Positions 1-6,634 of a stretch of 64,000 nt of DNA are shown here, in pieces; position 1 is the stretch's first letter; each line of letters starts with the position of its first letter. The DNA comes from Pedobacter cryoconitis (GTDB lineage Bacteria; Bacteroidota; Bacteroidia; Sphingobacteriales; Sphingobacteriaceae). The stretch spans positions 620,001 to 684,000 of the forward strand of contig NZ_JACHCG010000002.1 of NCBI RefSeq assembly GCF_014200595.1, in the 5' to 3' direction. The notes below the pieces were generated by a model, which had not been told where the DNA came from, ran no database searches, and saw only the letters and a list, made by a program, of their open reading frames with translations. Both the position numbers and the translations under genes were made by a program.

Positions 1-584
1 TTGGTTTTTAATTATTCGTGTTGATTAGATGCACCATTACTTTCACCATCGTCTCCATTTCATCAGACTTAATCTCAGCAATCATTAAGGTTAATGCAAT
101 TTATGCATTATCTGTGATTCGTTTAGGTATTACCCAGGCGGTTGGCAATATGGGGAGAGGGGATTCTAATAGAACACCTCGAAGGGTTTTTTGATGTTTT
201 AAGGCAGATTTTGGGTAAATAGGCAAGTTCCTTCCTAATTTTAAAGTTTATCGGATTAATTTATAAGTTAAAGTTATACATTTGAGTTCGAACCTAGTCT
301 ATTAATCAGTGTTTAATTAATATTTGGTGCAGCTTTACAAGCTGACTTACCAAATTGTAAAACTGCTTTATTCTACATTTTAACCTGGCCATTTGTAAAT
401 GAATATACTTTGCATAAACTTAGTTTGGCAACAGCAAACAGAAATGATAGAGATGCCTATACAAATGCCAAAACCAAATTTATTAAAAAAGTACTACTGG
501 TGTTTAAAACGGAAATCTCGCTAAAATACTATATGATAAACGAAACTAAGTTATGATACCATGAACATATTAGAATAATTTTGA
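1..584. other. Intergenic region with decayed sequence
   Basis: No intact gene is visible. A short open stretch at about 18-194 on the plus strand has no recognisable family and runs into a copy of the repeat found at 2.3 and 3.9 kb. Around 420-540 there is another coding-like stretch without a start. The region looks like debris of former genes, in keeping with the repeated tRNA-end fragments up to 6.5 kb. Confidence 0.5.
151..216. repeat. Degenerate tRNA-Ser-end repeat, copy 1
   Basis: The stretch carries the core GGATTCTAATAGAACACCT and then a tail ending near TTTTAAGGCAGATTTTGG. The same order of words, with a few changes, occurs at 3891-3957 and, cut off by an insertion sequence, at 2296-2341. 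The core resembles the T-arm part of the minus-strand tRNA-Ser gene at 6481-6567. Read here as an old attachment-site fragment; the link to the tRNA is weaker for this copy than for 5475-5500. Confidence 0.5.
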
Positions 585-1415
585 ATGGACAAAATAATAA
601 ATAAAAGTGTCTTAATTGAAAACTTAGAGTTAAATGATGCTAATTCGAAAGAACCTTCTGTTGATTTTTATTTTCAAATTATAATCATTTTGGAGGGGAC
701 AGGCACACGTTATGTAAACCATACTTCCATATGTTATGAACCCAACGATATCTTTGTATTTACCCCAAATGATTGCCGGACGTTCTATCCTTTAACAAAC
801 ACCAATTTTAAATCTGTTAAGTTTACCAAGCAATTTTATAATCAACTTAGCAACGTCTCAAAATTGAACCTTGGAGCAATTGAAGAAAAAATCAATCTTT
901 CGAACATTAAGGGACGTAAGATCATTTATGAAGGATCGCATGATGCAGAAATTATTCAATCTCTTGTAGAAATAATAGAAAAAGAATCAAATAGTTCAAA
1001 ATATCAGCAGCAAAATTTAGAGAATATAATATTGGTAATCTTGAATGTTATCTATAGAAATATTGAATATTTTCAGGATAACTTAGAGAGTAACTATCCT
1101 GAAAAGAAAATAAATGCAATTATTAGTTTTATAGAGAAAAATATTGCAAACCCCGAAAAAATAAAGATTGAAGCAATTGCCAGGGAATTTAATTATTCCA
1201 AAACTTACATTAATCAATATTTTAAAAAGTATACTAAATTTACTTTAAAGAAATATGTGGAAACTTACCGTATTGCAATTGCCAGCAATCACTTAAAACA
1301 TAGCAATAAAAATATCAAAAATATAGCATTGGAACTTGGCTATACAGATGAAAGCCACTTTAATAAAGCCTTTAAATCGGCAACAGGTTATACACCCAGC
1401 CAATTTAAAAAGTAG
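585..1415 (+). CDS. AraC family transcriptional regulator
   Basis: A 276-residue DNA-binding regulator. The last ~100 residues form the AraC double helix-turn-helix: first helix pair around IEAIAREFNYSKTYINQYF, second around IALELGYTDESHFNKAFK, ending in the usual GYTPSQFKK. The first ~110 residues look like a cupin-type sensor (stretches such as NDIFVFTPNDCRTF). The target is unknown. The next gene, a VOC protein 77 bases downstream on the same strand, is a plausible partner. It lies in the decayed accessory region but is itself intact. Family call is strong, ligand unknown. Confidence 0.88.
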   Translation: MDKIINKSVLIENLELNDANSKEPSVDFYFQIIIILEGTGTRYVNHTSICYEPNDIFVFTPNDCRTFYPLTNTNFKSVKFTKQFYNQLSNVSKLNLGAIEEKINLSNIKGRKIIYEGSHDAEIIQSLVEIIEKESNSSKYQQQNLENIILVILNVIYRNIEYFQDNLESNYPEKKINAIISFIEKNIANPEKIKIEAIAREFNYSKTYINQYFKKYTKFTLKKYVETYRIAIASNHLKHSNKNIKNIALELGYTDESHFNKAFKSATGYTPSQFKK

Positions 1416-1492
1416 GGCTTCGTTTTTACAATTAAAGCCATAGATATTACAATTCTACATTCATCAATCAGTCTACATTTGTCATTATAAAA

Positions 1493-1993
1493 ATGAATAG
1501 ACGAAAATTTTTAATTAGCACAGCGCTTGGAGTAATTTACCTTCACGTAAACCCATCTGATGTAATGGCGATAACCAGAAATGCAAGCAGTATGAAAGAA
1601 TTAAGATTGGTACTAACCGTAGATAACCTAGATGAAATCATTGATTTCTATAAAAATCAAGTAGGCTTAACTGAATCACTTTCCTGGGATAGTCCAACCG
1701 GAAAAGGAATTATTTTAGAAGCAGGAAAAGCATCGTTAGAGCTTATAGATAGAAAACATAAGGATTTTATTGATAAAATGGAAGTAGGCAAAGCTGGAGT
1801 TTCTGGCGATGTTAGGATTGCGCTAAATTTTGGCAGTCAAATGCCGGAAAAATCGAAACAACTTTTACGAAATGGCGCTAAACCACTAGGGAAATTAACG
1901 AGCGCACCCTGGAGTGATATTATGCGTATAGAAGATCCCGCTGGTATGCAGATTACATTGTTTGAAAAATCAACAATAACCGATAAGAAATAA
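1493..1993 (+). CDS. Exported VOC (glyoxalase/bleomycin-resistance fold) protein
   Basis: A 166-residue protein. The N-terminus has a twin-arginine-like start (NRRKFL) followed by a hydrophobic stretch and a possible cleavage site after VMA near residue 26, so export is likely. Residues ~36-160 read as one VOC module: LRLVLTVDNLDEIIDFYKN at the start and IEDPAGMQITLFE at the end, a layout seen in glyoxalase-like proteins. Substrate unknown. Exported VOC proteins are uncommon. It follows an AraC regulator by 77 bases and may be controlled by it. Confidence 0.75.
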   Translation: MNRRKFLISTALGVIYLHVNPSDVMAITRNASSMKELRLVLTVDNLDEIIDFYKNQVGLTESLSWDSPTGKGIILEAGKASLELIDRKHKDFIDKMEVGKAGVSGDVRIALNFGSQMPEKSKQLLRNGAKPLGKLTSAPWSDIMRIEDPAGMQITLFEKSTITDKK

Positions 1994-2189
1994 ATCTCAT
2001 CGTCCAAATCTTTGACATTGGGGTCTATTTATTGCCTTAATTGATCCAAAGGTTATCTTATAACCCAATTTGCCCGTAAAATTTAAACCTTATGCTTTGA
2101 TTAAATCTATGAAAATATCTTGAGAGAGTCCGTGCACTTGCAATCACTAAATAATTAGGAGCCTTTAACGAAATTAAATGACATGAACA

Positions 2190-2230
2190 TTGGGTGATTA
2201 TTTGTAAATCTATTGACAGAGCATTGTTCC
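2190..2230 (-). pseudogene. Short remnant of a Fic gene 5' end (second remnant)
   Basis: The stretch TGGGTGATTATTTGTAAATC and the following bases resemble the start region of the intact Fic gene (complement of 6375-6405) and, more closely, the remnant at 5285-5320. Only about 40 bases can be matched by eye. It is followed within 70 bases by another degenerate tRNA-end repeat, the same order as at 5.1-5.5 kb. Confidence 0.35.
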
Positions 2231-2295
2231 CACATTTTGGTTTATGCAGGTCTTCGCACTGACGGGTACGGCCCGGCTTAAACCAAAAAATGTTT

Positions 2296-2341
2296 TGCGG
2301 GGGAGAGGGGATTCTAATAAAATACCTTGAGGGGATTTTTG
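2296..2341. repeat. Degenerate tRNA-Ser-end repeat, copy 2, cut by an insertion sequence
   Basis: Contains GGGGGAGAGGGGATTCTAAT then a run similar to copies 1 and 3, but stops at 2341 where the left terminal inverted repeat of the ISAon1-like element begins. This places the insertion inside the repeat, so the repeat is older than the insertion. Confidence 0.5.
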
Positions 2342-2385
2342 GGATCAGTGCCAAAAGTTGTGGAGCAGGAATGATTTTTTGGTTG

Positions 2386-3347
2386 CTACGCATAAAGTTG
2401 AGTTAGTCTGTACAGGAAGAATTCAATGTTTTTGACTCCTCTGAATTGTGGCCTGAATGCCTTAATTTTTGCATTGAAGGATTCTGCTGATGCATTGGTC
2501 GATCTACGGTCAAAGTAATTCAATATCGTTTGATAATGACTTTGTATAGACCTGGCAATAGTATTGAATGCTTTAAAACCTGTTTGTCTAACTCTCTCAT
2601 GCCATTTGGCCAGGTTAGCCAGTGCAAATACCTTATCTTTTGTGTTTTCAAATAGCTGACTGAGCCCCATACTAAGTCCGTATGCCGTTTTAAGGTCAGG
2701 AAATCTTTCGAATAAGAGTGCTGCACGATCTTTCTGGCTAGCTGTCCAGGCTGTAGGTCTTTTATACAATACATATCTGCTACGAGCTAATAACTGCTTG
2801 ATGGTATCTCCATTGTGAAGCATTTCTGACTGCAATGGATGACCAGATCTTTTCGAGGCTTCAATAGCTTCATTTTCTGCATCCATAGCTTCCCATCGAT
2901 GTTTGATCCGCATTTCCTGTAATGCCTCTGTTGCCAGTTTCTGCACATGAAAACGATCAGTTACCCGGGTTGCCTGGGGAAAACAACGTTTACAGATCAG
3001 TTCCATATTACCTGCCATGTCCAGGGTAATTTCAGCGACTTTCTTTCTTGTCCTTTCAGGAATTCTTTGCAGTACTAAAATCACTGTTTCGGCCTTGGTG
3101 CCCGCTACAATAGCAACGATAGCACCTTTCTTACCCTTAGCAGCTTTATTAGTAACGATCGTATACAATTCACCGTGCGACAAACTGGTTTCATCGATAG
3201 AAAGCTGTTCACCCAGGTTTTCAGGATATAATAACCACTGTTTTGCATGTGACCGCTGATCCCAGCTTTTAAAATCAAGAGGTAATCACGGTATTGACGG
3301 AGTAGATTTTTAGCTTTTACACCGTAAAAACAACTGATCGAATCTAT
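2386..3347 (-). pseudogene. ISL3-family (ISAon1-type) transposase, frameshifted
   Basis: The long frame can be read from TTG at 3183 to the stop at 2386 (265 residues), with LDMAGN and NASAESFNAKIK supplying the second and third acidic residues of the DDE site. The first, in SIDETSLSHGEL, lies upstream of that TTG at 3193-3195, so the real protein is longer. Reading further back gives DFKSWDQRSHAKQWLL, then the frame closes. Adding one base near 3276 would join it to GVKAKNLLRQYRDYLL, the expected upstream part. I therefore call a one-base deletion; a sequencing error is the alternative. Confidence 0.75.
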
Positions 3348-3348
3348 A

Positions 3349-3714
3349 CTATTCGGGGCTGTATCGATTGATTTCTTTTAAAAAAGCCGCGAAATCTCCT
3401 GTCATTCGCGTTCCCTTTTCTACTAATGTCCAATCCCGGTAGATCACCTTACCGCTTTCCAGATTGATCCAGCGCCGACGCTTGATGTGATAAAATACTT
3501 TATGACCTCGAATAGGGAAATCCTGCACCACAATCTCTGGAAAAAAACCTTTGGACTGAACCTTAATCGAATTCCACTCTATAGGAAGGGTATTGATCTC
3601 TTCTAACTGGATGTGAAAAGTATCGGGATCTTCGATGACATTGGTAAATTCAAAATTCTCCAGGATAAATTCTGGTAGAAACAGGCTCAGTAAGGATTGG
3701 GTAGCAGATGGCAT
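3349..3714 (-). CDS. ISAon1-type transposase N-terminal region protein
   Basis: A 121-residue protein starting at the ATG at 3714 (a TTG 12 bases earlier is less likely). It matches what I know of the separate first frame of ISAon1-like elements: a short protein with a basic IKRRRWINLESGKV segment and a C-terminal TGDFAAFLKEINRY. It probably helps DNA binding. It lies just inside the right terminal inverted repeat and ends where the broken transposase begins in another frame. It is intact, but its partner is not. Confidence 0.75.
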   Translation of the reverse strand: MPSATQSLLSLFLPEFILENFEFTNVIEDPDTFHIQLEEINTLPIEWNSIKVQSKGFFPEIVVQDFPIRGHKVFYHIKRRRWINLESGKVIYRDWTLVEKGTRMTGDFAAFLKEINRYSPE

Positions 3715-3827
3715 AAATACAAACAATTATAATTACACAAAACTATAATTTTAACCCCTGCTCCACAACTTTTGGCACTGATCCTATCAATCCTGCATTC
3801 GCTCATAACGTATTGATACTTAAGTAA

Positions 3828-3857
3828 AAAGACCTGCTCGAAGTGGAGCAGGTCTTT
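3828..3857. terminator. Hairpin upstream of a degenerate tRNA-end repeat
   Basis: AAAGACCTGCTC and GAGCAGGTCTTT form a 12-bp perfect stem with a 6-base loop. It has the same position relative to the repeat at 3880 as the tRNA-Ser terminator (6434-6465) has to the tRNA end, which suggests it was copied with the attachment site. Confidence 0.5.
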
Positions 3858-3879
3858 GCTGAGATTGATAGAATCCCAT

Positions 3880-3957
3880 TTGGCGGGGAAGAGGGGATTC
3901 TATTAGAACACCTACAAGGCATTTTTGGCATTTTAAGGCAGATTTTGGATAAATAAT
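3880..3957. repeat. Degenerate tRNA-Ser-end repeat, copy 3
   Basis: GGCGGGGAAGAGGGGATTCT resembles the tRNA-Ser 3' end (complement of 6481-6500), and the rest matches copy 1 over about 65 bases up to GGCAGATTTTGGATAAATA. A hairpin lies 22 bases before it, as at the tRNA gene. Confidence 0.55.
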
Positions 3958-4002
3958 AAGGATTCTAAGGAAGTATTTATTTTATAATACAGTTTAACTA
4001 AA

Positions 4003-4045
4003 TCTCAGCGAGGGGGGAGAGGGGGAGTCTAATAGAACACCTGGT
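4003..4045. repeat. Degenerate tRNA-Ser-end repeat, copy 4
   Basis: CTCAGCGAGGGGGGAGAGGG followed by GGAGTCTAATAGAACACCTG repeats the core of copies 1-3, only about 45 bases after copy 3 ends. Sequence after it differs from the other copies. Confidence 0.45.
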
Positions 4046-4343
4046 GGGGATTGTTTATGTATGGATTTATAAGGCAAAAAATCCATGAAAATATCTTGAT
4101 AAATTATAATAAACTATCTTTTCCTCATGAAGAGTATGGTGCAGTGGTTATCTTAGGTTTAATCGTTAAAGTTTAAGTTAGTACAATTGGTAAACGTGAT
4201 AAACGGATGCAAAAGGCATACGAAATTGAGCCAGGTATTCCAGTTGAAAAGAAAAATAGACACCTATAACGGTTCTGGTTTCAACTCATTTATTGATTAA
4301 TATTTGAATAAGAAATATATATTAGTGGTAGAAAAAATATCAC

Positions 4344-5105
4344 ATGAAAAAAACGCTCTTAATTCTTGCCATAACAATTGCAAGCCAGTATTCTTATGCA
4401 CAAACCAATATTTTTCCAGGAAGTGGAAATGTAGGAATTGGGACATTAACCCCTCAGGGTGGTCTGGATATATATAGTACAACAAATACTACAACAACCC
4501 CGCTTATTTCTTTAAGATCTAATTTTCACGTCGTAGGGAACTATGGTATGATAAAATTCGGCGATTATACACAAACCACTGACTATCAGAAAGGAGCTAT
4601 AATTTATGAAAGTGTAGCAGGTTCTGCTAGAGGAAAATTTCATATTGCCCTCGAAAATACTGATGGCAATGGGAGCGTATCACTTTCTGATGCTAAACTA
4701 ACTATTTTATCAAATGGGAATGTTGGAGTTAGTGTAACAAATCCTCAGAATATGTTGGATGTAAATGGCGTCATTCATTCCCGGGAAGTTAAAGTAGATT
4801 TAAATGGATGGTCAGATTACGTATTCAAGCCATCTTATCGTCTACCCACACTTAAAGAAGTGCAAACTTACATTGAAAAAAATCAACACCTGCCTGATAT
4901 GCCGTCAGAACAGGAAGTGTTGGAGAACGGCCTTAATTTAGGTGAGATGTCTAAGTTGCAAATGAAAAAAATCGAGGAATTAACATTGTATTTAATAGAA
5001 CAAAATAGACAAATATCTGATCAACATAAAACAATCCAAACGCAGCAACTACAAATCAATCAACTTAAGCAACAATTAGATATTATGATAAATGGGGGTA
5101 AATAA
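4344..5105 (+). CDS. Secreted tail-fibre-like protein with C-terminal coiled coil
   Basis: A 253-residue exported protein. Residues 1-19 are a clear signal peptide ending SYA. The mature start carries GSGNVGIGTLTPQ, and residues ~130-150 repeat the type (GNVGVSVTNPQNMLDVNG), a motif common in Bacteroidota surface proteins and phage tail fibres. HLPDMPSEQEVLENG and the following helix end in a glutamine-rich coiled coil (residues ~200-250). Such proteins are common in Bacteroidota genomes; the function is not established. Its neighbours are debris and a Fic remnant, so it may be cargo of a former element. Confidence 0.7.
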   Translation: MKKTLLILAITIASQYSYAQTNIFPGSGNVGIGTLTPQGGLDIYSTTNTTTTPLISLRSNFHVVGNYGMIKFGDYTQTTDYQKGAIIYESVAGSARGKFHIALENTDGNGSVSLSDAKLTILSNGNVGVSVTNPQNMLDVNGVIHSREVKVDLNGWSDYVFKPSYRLPTLKEVQTYIEKNQHLPDMPSEQEVLENGLNLGEMSKLQMKKIEELTLYLIEQNRQISDQHKTIQTQQLQINQLKQQLDIMINGGK

Positions 5106-5114
5106 GATTTATAC

Positions 5115-5320
5115 TTAATGTAAGAGTCCAGTTCTATGGTTTCTATTTCAATTGATGGAATAAAGAGAAATTAATGCATTAGGGAAATTAACCTCATTTG
5201 TAGGAAGAATAGCGTCTTCCAATTGGTTAAATACTGTCAACAAAGTATTATCGGAAATAATCATCTTATATTTCTTAAGCAGATCTTTGGGGGATGATTT
5301 GTAAATCTATTAGAAGCATT
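5115..5320 (-). pseudogene. Degraded copy of the Fic gene 5' end
   Basis: Several stretches match the 5' third of the intact Fic gene on the same strand: TAGCGTCTTCCAATTGGTTA against the bases around 6298-6317, and GGGATGATTTGTAAATCTAT against 6375-6394. The reading frame is lost. It represents roughly the first 65 codons. The similarity continues into the flanking hairpin and tRNA-end copy. Confidence 0.6.
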
Positions 5321-5424
5321 CAATTTAAAATGGGGCGTTCTAACTTAATCCCACATCTAATCGAAAAATACTTTGAACACTTAGAAGCTATTGAATTTGA
5401 TTTTTATTCGATGATTTTAAACGG

Positions 5425-5455
5425 AATAAGGCTGCTTTTCAGGAGCAGCCTTATT
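5425..5455. terminator. Hairpin beside the tRNA-end copy
   Basis: AATAAGGCTGC pairs with GCAGCCTTATT around a 9-base loop. It holds the same place as the tRNA-Ser terminator at 6434-6465 and was probably duplicated with it. Confidence 0.5.
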
Positions 5456-5474
5456 CAATTTTAATGGAATCCCA

Positions 5475-5500
5475 TTCAGCGGGGGAAGAGGGATTCGAAC
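5475..5500. repeat. Near-exact copy of the tRNA-Ser 3' end (att-like site)
   Basis: The 26 bases match 6476-6501, the 3' end of tRNA-Ser(GCT) plus flanking bases, with one difference (G for A at the ninth base). Such a short direct repeat of a tRNA end is what a tyrosine-recombinase element leaves as its distal attachment site. No integrase gene is visible between the two copies, which enclose the Fic gene. Confidence 0.65.
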
Positions 5501-5610
5501 ACTTAATGACCCAATAATTTCTAAGATTGAAGAAACCCTCGTTTTGCTCGTAATAGAGCGTATTTTATAAGCCTATTAACGGATTGAGTCTTTATGATAG
5601 TTTCTAACTC

Positions 5611-6405
5611 TTAATCTTTCTCTAATACAGACTTTGGTAGCATCAATAAGAATGATAGCGCTTTTAAATAATCCAGATCCTGATACTCTAGTCCTAAGGC
5701 TCTAATGTTATTGTAGTAAGTTTCATGCTGAGTATAATAGTATTTTTCAGACTGTATAAACCAAGCTTTATTTCCTAATTTCTGAGCAAGAAACCATTTC
5801 TCAAACAAACGTCCACTACGCCCGTTCCCATCGTTCCAAGGATGTATTTTTACAAATACGAGATGAATCATGCTGGCAAAAAAGAAAGTCTCTGATATAG
5901 TTAGTTCAGTATTCAATAATATCTCCAAATCAGTGTACAATTTATCCATTTCAGACGGCACTTCAAAAGGAGTTGCTGCTACATACTCAATACGACCGTC
6001 TTTTGTGGTGACAAACATATTTTGATTTCTGAACTTTCCCAGCCAGTTTGTAGAGACGATATGTCTGGCTAAAAGGGAATGCATCTCTGCAAACGTCTCT
6101 TTATCTGGTCTGTTTTCTGAAGCGAATTGGTAAGCAAGGTACAGATCGTCTATCTTGCGGGTATAATCAGGTTGAAATTCAATGTGAAAACGCTTGTGTT
6201 TGATGTAAGAATCTAATTCTATAGCTTCCCCTTCGATTTTGCTGGAATAGACGGATGCTACTGAAGTATAAAAACTAAATTCCTCTGTAGAAAGAGGAGC
6301 GTCTTCCAATTGATTAAATGCTGTAAATAAAGCTTTCTCATTAACAGTCGTCTTGTACTGTTCAAGCAAGTCTTTTGGGATGATTTGTAAATCCATTTCC
6401 AGCAT
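5611..6405 (-). CDS. Fic family protein (putative AMPylase)
   Basis: A 264-residue protein with the Fic active-site motif IHPWNDGNGRSGRLFEKW (catalytic His, phosphate-binding GNGR). Fic enzymes usually transfer AMP or another nucleotide part to a hydroxyl group on a target protein. Near residue 60 it carries SSKIEGE, matching the (S/T)xxxE(G/N) inhibitory motif of Fic proteins that keep themselves switched off with an N-terminal helix, so no separate antitoxin is needed. None is seen nearby. It sits directly beside tRNA-Ser between two attachment-like repeats, and decayed copies of its 5' end lie further left, which marks it as mobile-element cargo. Confidence 0.88.
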   Translation of the reverse strand: MLEMDLQIIPKDLLEQYKTTVNEKALFTAFNQLEDAPLSTEEFSFYTSVASVYSSKIEGEAIELDSYIKHKRFHIEFQPDYTRKIDDLYLAYQFASENRPDKETFAEMHSLLARHIVSTNWLGKFRNQNMFVTTKDGRIEYVAATPFEVPSEMDKLYTDLEILLNTELTISETFFFASMIHLVFVKIHPWNDGNGRSGRLFEKWFLAQKLGNKAWFIQSEKYYYTQHETYYNNIRALGLEYQDLDYLKALSFLLMLPKSVLEKD

Positions 6406-6433
6406 TTTTTCCTCTTGTTAAATAAAGATAAAC

Positions 6434-6465
6434 AAAAAAGCCTGCTCATCTTAAGATTGCAGGCT
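6434..6465 (-). terminator. Terminator of tRNA-Ser
   Basis: On the minus strand AGCCTGC, a 13-base loop and GCAGGCT are followed by six T. It lies 16 bases past the tRNA 3' end and ends transcription before the Fic gene. Confidence 0.75.
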
Positions 6466-6480
6466 TCTTGTTAATTTCAG

Positions 6481-6567
6481 CGGAGGAAGAGGGATTCGAA
6501 CCCTCGGTACCGTTGCCAGTACGACAGTTTAGCAAACTGTTCCTTTCGGCCACTCAGGCATCCCTCC
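6481..6567 (-). tRNA. tRNA-Ser(GCT)
   Basis: An 87-base tRNA read on the minus strand: acceptor GGAGGGA pairs with TTCCTCC, the discriminator is G, the D-loop reads TGAGTGGCCGAAAGG, and the anticodon loop TTTGCTAAA gives anticodon GCT at 6531-6533. It has the long variable arm of serine tRNAs and the T-loop GGTTCGAATCC. CCA is not encoded. Its 3' end is repeated at 5475-5500 and in decayed form further left, so the gene has served as an integration site. Confidence 0.96.
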
Positions 6568-6634
6568 GTTTAAATTTGTTACCCGTTTTCCGGGGTTGCA
6601 AATATAGTAATACAATCATTAATTCAAAAATATT

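Larger units (their letters stand above)
2342..3784 (-). mobile_element. ISAon1-like insertion sequence (ISL3-type transposase)
   Basis: The element is bounded by perfect 28-bp terminal inverted repeats at 2342-2369 and 3757-3784 (left end starts GGATCAGTGCCAAAAGTTGT). Inside are two minus-strand frames: a short N-terminal-region protein and an ISL3-type DDE transposase. No matching direct repeat flanks the ends (gatttttg on the left, tatcaatc on the right), so the insertion is old or rearranged. The transposase frame is broken, so this copy is probably immobile by itself. Confidence 0.88.
3785..4343. other. Non-coding stretch with repeat copies and a hairpin
   Basis: Holds a terminator-like hairpin at 3828-3857, two degenerate tRNA-end repeats (3880-3957 and 4003-4045), and at about 4190-4265 a coding-like fragment (KRDKRMQKAYEIEPGIPVEK) without start or family. 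No intact gene is seen. Confidence 0.5.
5106..5610. other. Non-coding stretch with Fic remnant, hairpin and tRNA-end copy
   Basis: The stretch reads, in order, a degraded Fic 5' end (5115-5320), a hairpin (5425-5455) and a near-exact copy of the tRNA-Ser 3' end (5475-5500). This is the same order as the intact Fic gene, its upstream hairpin and the tRNA gene at 5611-6567, so it looks like one older tandem copy of that unit. No intact gene is present. Confidence 0.6.

Noticed and set aside
2058..2393. Minus-strand 111-codon frame at the left edge of the insertion sequence
   Set aside because: It crosses the terminal inverted repeat and the tRNA-end repeat and has no protein-like family signal.
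3349..3390. Slippery sequence T TTA AAA in the first frame of the insertion sequence as a programmed -1 shift
   Set aside because: A -1 shift leads quickly to a stop; the transposase continues in the other frame, so this site would not join the two.
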